From Haplomitrium mnioides (lineage: Eukaryota; Marchantiophyta; Haplomitriopsida; Calobryales), in assembly GCA_049999725.1 (NCBI GenBank), contig JBNGIS010006673.1:1-26125 (forward strand): a stretch of DNA of 26,125 bases, given 5' to 3'. A program made the position numbers and the translations under genes. Shown in pieces: positions 20,175 through 26,125 of this stretch. The notes under the pieces were generated by a model. It was not told the origin of the DNA and ran no database searches. It saw only the letters and a program-made list of their open reading frames with translations. The stretch's first letter is position 1. Each line of letters begins with the position of its first letter.

Positions 20175-20345
20175 TGGGGTGCCCTAGTTAAGGGGGATCC
20201 GAGGTAAGTCCAAAGTGGGGATATGTGGGATCCGATGCGTATCGGTGTGGGTATCCGTGGTGGGGAGCCCTGGTTAAGAGGGTTTCGAGTGGGGCCACAA
20301 AGTGGAATCCCGGATTAAAAAGGATCCGTTCCGAGGTATCCAATG
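20175..20345 (+). repeat. 86-bp degenerate tandem repeat
   Basis: Copy 1 begins TGGGGTGCCCTAGTTAAG at 20175 and copy 2 begins TGGGGAGCCCTGGTTAAG at 20261. Both continue with CAAAGTGG and end with GGATCCG- or TATCCG-type sequence. Confidence 0.75.
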
Positions 20346-20637
20346 GATCGTAAGCGACCGATTGGAAAGGTGAAACAGTGATTAGGCAAAATGGTGATAA
20401 GCAAAGCGGTGACTTGTTAACATTCTGCGCGATTGAGGATTGTTGTGGAAGAACAACTACCAAGTGAAGTTTGAAAGGCGAAGCGGCGCTTTATCATGGT
20501 TTTGATGTTGATTGTAGAAGTTGAACTAAAAGTTCGAAAGTTCGAAAAGGGCGAAACAGATACTCGATGGAAGCTGAAAAGTTTGAAAAATGAGAAGGGA
20601 GGAAATGAAGAGTTAGTGAAAGTTCAAAAATTAGCAT

Positions 20638-20780
20638 AAGAACAATTGTTAGTAATTAGTTCTTATTGTGAGCGAAGTTAGTGTCAATTAGTGAAAGCGC
20701 GTTGTTTAGTTTAAGAACAAATTGTGAGTTGATAGTTCTTATTGGAAGCTTAGTGAGAAAGAGTTAGCTTAGGAAACGAA
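20638..20780 (+). repeat. 75-bp degenerate tandem repeat containing inverted AAGAAC/GTTCTT
   Basis: Copy 1 starts at 20638 and copy 2 at 20713. Each begins AAGAACAA and contains TAGTTCTTATTG about 20 bp later, so each can form a small hairpin between AAGAAC and GTTCTT. Confidence 0.75.
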
Positions 20781-21647
20781 GTTAGTTTTTTTGAACTGTT
20801 ACTTGTTAGTTGAGCACAACAAGGGGTACAAGCCTGTTGGCGAGTTTCTGTTTTGTTGGGTTGTCTCATTGTACATTGGTGCTTCAAGTAAAATTCATGA
20901 GATTCTTGTCTATAAGGTCCCCTTCTCTTGTTGTTAATTGCAGATTCAGAATGAGTAGTATGATAAATGAACAAGGATTTGAAGTTAGATTTGGTTGGTG
21001 AAATTTTTGCAAGTTTTCAATTGAAGAAATGAGACAGATTGCATTAGAGAAGTGCATGTTAGGGGGTACCTAAGTGTTTTCTGTTGGTGGGTCTGGGTTC
21101 TGAGTTCTAGGTTGTAATATGTGGGAGGTTTAGTGGCAAGTCAATTCTGCTTTGAGTTCTATTCTGTTCTGTGTGTGTGTTAATGTTTTAAATTTTTAAG
21201 GAGAGAACCTTATGTGATTCTCCAATTAGTGGATACTGGTTGGTGGGTTGCAGTAGAGCAAGGAGTGCTCATGATTGTATGTGTCTATGGAATAGGTGGG
21301 CATATCACAAACAAACAGAGTAGTGGGTGGTTGGAGGAATAGCAGTTGGATGTGAGATCAAGAGGGTCGTTCCATTGCTGAGTTCTCAACATCAAGCTCT
21401 GGGGTATATTGGGTTGGAGTGGCATGAATATCCAGTTTGAGGGAAGGGAAGTGGTGTAATGAAAGTAGGCACTAGAGGGTTGGTTTGAGAGTTTCAAGCA
21501 AGTTGAGAAACTAGTTGCTTGGGAACATCTTTGATACAGCTCAAGTTTAAAACCAGCCTGGACATTAGTTTTCTTATCCTAGAGATGTTAATCATGCAAT
21601 TTGTGTGATTCTTGGTTGTTGTTCTATTATGTGAGTAGTTAAAAGAG

Positions 21648-21658
21648 TTTATATATGG
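21648..21658 (+). promoter_or_regulatory. Possible TATA box of the candidate LTR
   Basis: TTTATATATGG lies about 215 bp upstream of the primer-binding site. The spacing is compatible with an R-U5 segment, but AT-rich sequence is common here. Confidence 0.3.
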
Positions 21659-21873
21659 TTTTGTAGAGAGAGGGTTGTCAAACCTAGAGAAGGAGAGCGG
21701 TTCATCTCTAAACTGATAGAGTGCAGTTTCAGAACTCTTTAAAGAATCTGAACAGTTCATAAAATCAATTTAAGAGCTGATTTCTATATAGATCTTGTGT
21801 GGTTCGATCTTTGTTTGCTCTTTTCGGGATTGGAGTGCCACTACTGTGCTATGACATGTGTGTGTGATATTCT

Positions 21874-21891
21874 TGGCGCCGTTATCGGGGA
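21874..21891 (+). other. tRNA-Asp-type primer-binding site
   Basis: TGGCGCCGTTATCGGGGA matches the complement of the plant tRNA-Asp(GUC) 3' end plus CCA (TGGCGCCGTTGCCGGGG) except for two bases. This primer class is well known from Athila/Tat elements. It sets the orientation of the element as + strand and the 3' end of its 5' LTR. Confidence 0.85.
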
Positions 21892-22159
21892 TCTATTTTC
21901 TAGTGTTTGCTCTTAAAAGTATGTACAGTATTATCAGTAATGTTGGGAACTTGTTTTACTCGCCACTGTTAAATTCTGTTCTTAACGTTTTGTTGTGGTA
22001 GTTTTTTTTTTGTTTTATATTTTGTTTCTTTTCTATGTGAAGAAAGTCAGAGAAGAAGCACTTTCTTTGTGGTGATTAGCAAGGAAGATATGAATGCATG
22101 AAATTTAAGAAGAGGACAAAGAGAGACAAAGAAAAGAGAGAGAAGTAAGACTGGAGAGA

Positions 22160-22350
22160 CGGGAGGAGTCTAAATTGAAGTCTAAAGAAGTTATAGCTGC
22201 TGGTAGTGGAAAGAAACCTACAGAGGGGGGAGCTCAACCTTCTAGGCCTCAATCGCCATTAGCTTAGTTTCAGTGGACAGATATCACTGCTCATGGAGGC
22301 ATTATTGGGTTAACATCATTCCCAAAATTACATCTACCTTCTTCTACCTC

Positions 22351-22382
<32 letters not shown>

Positions 22383-24249
22383 CTTCTTCTTCTTCTTCTA
22401 GGAATTCAGCCACACCTACTAGTATTCAAGGTAGTGGAGCTTCACAACCGAGTGCTGTTTTGAGAACAGGGGGTGACACTTGTGACTAACGTTTCCTTCA
22501 GCATCAGCTATGGCTCAACAAGCTCATGTAGGGGGTTATCGAACGAAGTTGAAATACCAGATCTTCAAGGGGAGATCGAAAGACGATGTGGATGGATAGG
22601 TGAAAAGATATGAAGGCATTAGTAGAGCTAACCAGGAAGATTCAGATGCACATTGGCTAAGACTAGTGGATGCTCTATTTTCAGGAAAAGCAAGAGAATG
22701 GCATGATAATTTGAGAGTGCTTTTTGGTACGTGGGCAGATCTGAGGACAGCCCTTGTGACAGAGTTCAGAGGGGCAACATATTCAACAAGTATCTTGACC
22801 AAGCTGACCTCAATCAAGAAAAAGAAAAAGAAAGCAGCTAGGAATTACTCTCAGAGATTCAAGACAATGGAGCAGAAGCTGGGCATTGTGAACAGCCCTA
22901 TGGTGGACTTGGAATGGTATCTGAAGGGCTTGTCAAAGAAGGAATGACGGTATGTAAGACAATCAAGGGCTACTACTTTGGGGGAAGCTATTAGAGCCCT
23001 GGAGACATACGAAACTTCGGAACTGGGAGAGAAGTTGAAAGATTCTCAGTCCAGCAGCATCGAAGAGGAAAGCAAGAAAAAGAAAAAGAACGGTAAGAAA
23101 AAGGAAAGTAAGAAGTCTAAGAAAGTGCAAGAAAGCACTAGTTCTGAATCAGAGGAGGAATTGAGTTTATCTGAAGAGGAGGAATCGTCATCTTCTTTTG
23201 ACTTAGAGGACGAGAGGAAGAAAGCAAGAGCGAAGAAAGGAGAATATCGATTGGGTAAGAAGGACATGAACGAGTTAATGAAGAAAATGGAGCAAATGGT
23301 TATCACGTAAGCTGCTAGCTCCAGGAAAAGAAGGTCCACTACTCCTTTCAGGAACAATGTTTGGTGTATCCGCTGTAAGAGAGAGGGTCACATGGAGCAG
23401 GAATGTAAGTATCCTCCACCAACTGTAATGTATGTACAAGCGCCTTTTTGGGTTGAGGAGGAACCTCAAATTATGGATCCTAGGTTAGTGCAGTACCTTG
23501 TGTATGCAGTAGCCCAGGGCAGAGGAAGACCAATAAAGAGGGTCCAGTATCAACAGATGTCGGGAACGTCATATGTTCTAGCAATACAACCAACTATGGT
23601 GCCATCGCCGACACTAGGAACTCAATTAGTACCAATACAAGCAGGTAGGAGATTTACAGCGTGTTATAACTATGGAGCACCGGATCATTACGCTAATGCA
23701 TGTTCTCATGCGAGAAAGCTAGTAGGCTATATACCTTTGTGTGGGAATTGTAAGAAATTTGGACACACATAAGCAGAATGTCCAGCCCCTCTTGCGACAA
23801 AGATGATGGTAAAATATGCAGAGCCACCAGCACTTGAACCAGAGGTGAGGATGCTAGTAGAGGAACCAGAAGTGGAGATTCCCTTGTTCAGAGTAAAAAC
23901 TAGAAGTAAGAGCAAAGAAAAGAAGAAACAAAGCTGAGGTGAAGTAGTTAGAGAAAACCCTAAGGCAGTAATAGAGGATAAGTACAATCCAGAGTACAAT
24001 AGGAATGATCCTAAGTATTTTCAGGATATTTCAAAGGAAGTCTCTAGAGAGTTGCAGAAAGAACTCCAAGAGAAGAGGGACCATGAAAATAGATTGGAAA
24101 AGCAAAGAGAAAGGGAAGAGGAGAGAATGAGGAAAGATCCAGGTAGGAAAGATGGATTTGGCTTACCTTTCGAGGGAGTAAAAGTTGATGAATTAGATTT
24201 GGATCACAATGTGGCTTTTTGGATGTACAGAGGATGCCAGCCAATGTGA
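22160..24249 (+). pseudogene. gag: Athila/Tat-like gag with three zinc knuckles, several stops
   Basis: The N-terminal part (22160-22490) is low-complexity and includes a Ser run encoded by a TTC microsatellite. The capsid core lies in one frame from about 22489 (KLKYQIFKGRSKDDVDG, ANQED..AHWLRLVDALFSGKAREW, TWADLRTALVTEFRG). A Lys/Glu/Ser-rich basic-acidic linker follows (23040-23250). Three zinc knuckles come next: CIRCKREGHMEQEC (23365-23406), CYNYGAPDHYANAC (23662-23703; second Cys replaced by Tyr) and CGNCKKFGHT-stop-AEC (23740-23781). A long charged coiled-coil-like stretch lies at 24000-24140. In-frame stops are TAG 22597, TGA 22945, TAA 23308, TAA 23770 and TGA 23935. The frame is otherwise unbroken for 1.7 kb, then shifts near 24225 into the protease frame. 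Confidence 0.85.
22353..22399 (+). repeat. TTC trinucleotide microsatellite
   Basis: There are about 15 uninterrupted CTT/TTC units (47 bp). In one frame they encode a poly-Ser run near the gag N-terminus, with further Ser/Thr codons before and after. Confidence 0.95.
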
Positions 24250-25221
24250 TAGTGGGGCAAATCTTGAGAATGTCTGCACCACAAAGGAAAAAGTTAAGGA
24301 TGTTGACCAGCGCAAAGAAAAGAAGGCACAAACTACCTAAGGTGTCGGTTCCTGTGTCGTTTTTGCCAACAAAAACTGTTTAAGACGAGGTGCCAGAATA
24401 TGGAGTTCCAAAAGTGGAGATTCAAATAAAAGGATGTAATGTGACAAATGTACCAATTGATGGCGGATCAGGGAAAAATGTTGTGGTGCTGGAAACCATG
24501 GAAGCACTGGGATTGAGTCACCTAGACAAAACATCTCAAGTGTTGAGATTGGCATATTAGAGAAGATTGATTCTTGAAGGAGTATTGAGAGGAGTTAAGA
24601 CTGTGATTGGAGGGAGAGAGTTTGTTTTGGATTATATAGTCATCAACCCTGAATCAAAATCAACATACCTTGTGTTATTGGGACAGCCTTGGCTGTATCA
24701 GGCCAAAGTAGTAGAAGATTGGGGAAAGAGAGAGATCCGGTTTGGAACTAAACCCAAGGCAAAACTATCATAGGGAGAACTTCCATATCAAGGAGAAACT
24801 CAGACAGTAGAGGAGTATACCTCAGACCAGTCGGTAGAGTATGACGGGTCTATATTAGAGTCTGAAGAGGAAGCTGATCAGAATCCAGAATTGTGGTTAC
24901 AAGAGGACGATACGCCAATTGCTCACTTAGCTGAAGAGTATTGTGAGGAACTGGGTGTCTATAATCCCACTTTTCCTAATTGGACTGATGAAGAATTTAT
25001 TAAATGGAGTTTATGCAATGCTGAAAAAATAGGCGACTTGGACATGTTCACATTATTTGCAGGTAAAGGATAGAAAGTGCCTGAGCTGATTATGGAGCAG
25101 ATCACGACGCATAATGTGGTAAGAGACCAACAATATGGTGCTATCCAAGTGAGTTCTAAGGATCCTGAAAAGATGTTATTTCTATGTAATAAACTGGATG
25201 AGGAAGAGAGACAAGTGTATA
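24228..25221 (+). pseudogene. pro: Athila/Tat-like protease and start of pol, cut off by rDNA
   Basis: In the second frame the sequence reads RMPANVIVGQILRMSAPQRK, a conserved plant Ty3/Gypsy segment before the protease. It is followed by VPIDGGSGKNVV with the catalytic Asp at 24459-24461, in the DGGSG form common in this lineage, and then LLGQPWLYQAKVVEDWGKR. A long acidic linker leads to LDEEERQVYTA at 25190-25222, the segment that normally stands just before FAWSY and reverse transcriptase. There the frame ends in 26S rDNA of opposite orientation. Stops are TAA 24381, TAG 24558, TAG 24771 and TAG 25071, each at a place where Gln (or Trp) is plausible. No reverse transcriptase is present in the window for this element. 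Confidence 0.85.
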
Positions 25222-25497
25222 CAGCTCGACTCGCCGACAGCGCCTCGTGGAGCAGCAAGGTCCGAGCTCGACGGGGCTCTCACCCTCTACGACATCCCGT
25301 TCCAGGGAACTTGGTACCGGTCCGCTGCAGAGGACGCTTCTCCAGACTACAATTCGCGCGTCCCAAAAGCCGCGCGATTTTCAAGCTGGGCTCTTTCCGC
25401 TTCGCTCGCCATTACTAGGGAAATCCTTGTTAGTTTCTTTTCCTCCGCTTAGTGATATGCTTAAACTCAGCGGGTGCTCTTTCCTGATCTAAGGTCC
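25222..25497 (-). rRNA. 26S rRNA: 26S rRNA, 5' end only (partial)
   Basis: On the - strand this begins near 25497 (GGACCTTAGATCAGG) and contains CCCGCTGAGTTTAAGCATAT, CTAAGCGGAGGAAAAGAAAC, GAATTGTAGTCTGGAGAAG and CACGAGGCGCTGTCGGCGAG, all standard plant large-subunit landmarks. It stops after about 270 nt: beyond GGCGAGTCG the expected TTGTTTGGGAATG does not follow, and retrotransposon coding sequence begins instead. It is therefore truncated to the first 8 percent or so of a normal gene of about 3.4 kb. A C-to-T change in GTAACGGCGAG (here GTAATGGCGAG) falls at a CpG. Confidence 0.95.
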
Positions 25498-25703
25498 GTG
25501 CCCGTGGTTTTCTGCTGTTTTCGAGCCTCGCGTGCGCGAGGTCGAGACTCGCCTTGCCGACGCTCCGTCCAGACAGAAGCGAATCTCCTCCGACCGGACC
25601 ACCTTCTCACGAGCCCGTGCACTCGACGCCTCCATGCATTTCAGCCGACCCTTCGGATGGCCACTTGCGCTCGTGCGCGGTGGGCGCGCATCGTGGTCAA
25701 GCG
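25498..25703 (-). other. ITS2
   Basis: This spacer of about 206 bp lies between the 5.8S 3' end and the 26S 5' end. It is GC-rich, as usual for a plant ITS2, and would be removed from the precursor rRNA. Boundaries follow the 5.8S terminal GCGTCAC and the 26S start. Confidence 0.9.
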
Positions 25704-25860
25704 GTGACGCTCAGGCAAGCATGCCCTCGGGACAAGCCTCGGGCGCAACTTGCGTTCAAAGACTTGATGATTCGCGGAATTCTACAATTCACACTACGTA
25801 TCGCATTTTGCTGCGTTCTTCATCGTTGCAAGAGCCAAGATATCCGTTGCTGAAAGTTGT
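25704..25860 (-). rRNA. 5.8S rRNA: 5.8S rRNA, probable pseudogene copy
   Basis: The 157-nt gene is full length. The conserved motifs CGATGAAGAACGCAGC and TTTGAACGCA are intact, and the EcoRI site GAATTC of non-flowering plants follows. Three positions that are invariant in almost all plants, and in fungi as well, are changed: GCGAAATGCG reads GCAAAATGCG (+ strand 25809), GAATTGCAGAA reads GAATTGTAGAA (25784) and ATCGAGTC reads ATCAAGTC (25765). All three are C:G to T:A; two lie in CpG and one in a CAG context. That is the signature of methylated, silent rDNA copies. Its 3' end also mispairs at one base with the 26S 5' end. Confidence 0.95.
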
Positions 25861-26084
25861 TTCTCTCTTTTTCGTGTTCCGGCTTCAGCGTTCGTTTTCG
25901 CGTTTGTGGGGTTGGGTCAGCCGCGCCCCTCGGAAGAGAGACGCGGGAGGAGGAGCCCTCGCGGCTCCCGACTCGACGACCTCAAGCCAGCCAGCCAGCC
26001 CGAGCCTGTCGGCGATTGCGCCTCACGACGCGTTCCCTCCTGTTTCGAAACAGCGGCACAGTTCGCGGGTTTGCTCGGTGCGTT
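25861..26084 (-). other. ITS1
   Basis: This spacer of about 224 bp lies between the 18S 3' end and the 5.8S. It is GC-rich and includes a short CCAG/CTGG repeat (25986-26000). Its length argues against conifers, whose ITS1 is much longer. Confidence 0.9.
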
Positions 26085-26085
26085 C

Positions 26086-26125
<40 letters not shown>
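26085..26125 (-). rRNA. 18S rRNA: 18S rRNA, 3' end (partial, runs off the window)
   Basis: The last 41 nt of the small-subunit gene on the - strand (GTAACAAGGTTTCCGTAGG through GGATCATTG) are canonical. The gene continues beyond the right edge of the window. Confidence 0.95.

Larger units (their letters stand above)
19000..21873 (+). mobile_element. Candidate 5' LTR region of the tRNA-Asp-primed element
   Basis: The PBS at 21874 fixes the 3' end of a 5' LTR at or a few bases before 21873. A TTTATATATGG sequence at 21648-21658 could be the promoter. The left boundary cannot be set because the matching 3' LTR is outside the window or lost; the whole gene-free stretch back to about 19000 is listed. 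Within it are degenerate repeats of 86 bp (20175-20345) and 75 bp (20638-20780). A frame at 19593-19835 is open for 80 codons but has no recognisable domain. LTRs of Athila-type elements are long, so up to about 2 kb would not be unusual. Confidence 0.45.

Noticed and set aside
25440-25465. Mismatch to the universal ITS4 primer site (CTTAGTGATATGC rather than CTTATTGATATGC)
   Set aside because: G is also found at this position in functional plant 26S genes, so it is not evidence of a pseudogene.
25554-26090. Open frames of 77-99 codons on the + strand in the rDNA region
   Set aside because: They are antisense to ITS2, 5.8S and ITS1; the GC-rich rDNA has few stops by chance.
1-26125. tRNA genes, host protein genes, toxin or defence systems
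   Set aside because: No cloverleaf-type sequence or intact domain-bearing gene was found apart from the retroelement and rRNA sequences.

Overview
The window looks like nuclear DNA of a land plant. The evidence is an antisense nuclear ribosomal unit at the right edge (18S 3' end, ITS1, 5.8S, ITS2, 26S 5' end) and several decayed Ty3/Gypsy LTR retrotransposons of the plant Tat/Athila type. The 5.8S carries the EcoRI-type GAATTC form of the diagnostic plant motif, which is reported for bryophytes and other non-flowering lineages; flowering plants have GAATCC. ITS1 is short (about 224 bp), which argues against conifers. A bryophyte, lycophyte or fern fits best, but the sequence does not decide which. 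I see no intact host gene, no tRNA and no bacterial-type operon.

Layout. Positions 1-760 are a purine-rich stretch of degenerate short repeats. Positions 805-1620 hold a broken coding-like segment of unknown function, interrupted by a 52-bp tandem duplication. A purine-tract-like run (1636-1645), a TATA box (2851) and a primer-binding-site-like sequence (2950) bracket a candidate LTR, followed by a decayed gag on the + strand (3000-3742). Positions 3743-7070 have no recognisable gene; from about 4500 they are pyrimidine-rich. Positions 8047-13977, on the - strand, carry an almost complete but inactivated gag-pro-RT-RNaseH-integrase cassette. Head-to-head with it, on the + strand from about 15006, is a truncated gag of a related family, followed by unidentified ORF remnants to 16812. 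Each of these two cassettes is followed downstream by a shared block of about 200 bp. An AT-rich stretch with 52-bp repeats follows (17130-18950).

A third element begins with a candidate LTR (about 19000-21873), a clear tRNA-Asp-type primer-binding site (21874-21891), a gag with three zinc knuckles (to about 24249) and a protease (to about 25220). Its reading frame is cut just before reverse transcriptase by the 26S end of the antisense rDNA. The rDNA copy has base changes at otherwise universal 5.8S positions and a mismatch in the 5.8S/26S helix, so it is probably a silent relic copy, or else the join is an assembly chimera.

All coding remnants are dead: each has several in-frame stops, most explainable as C-to-T or G-to-A changes at Gln, Arg or Trp codons, as expected for methylated, decaying transposons. 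No new functional system is demonstrated. The candidates most worth checking are the rDNA/retrotransposon fusion at about 25222 and the apparently gag-only element at 15006-17115, which has unknown ORFs where pol would be.
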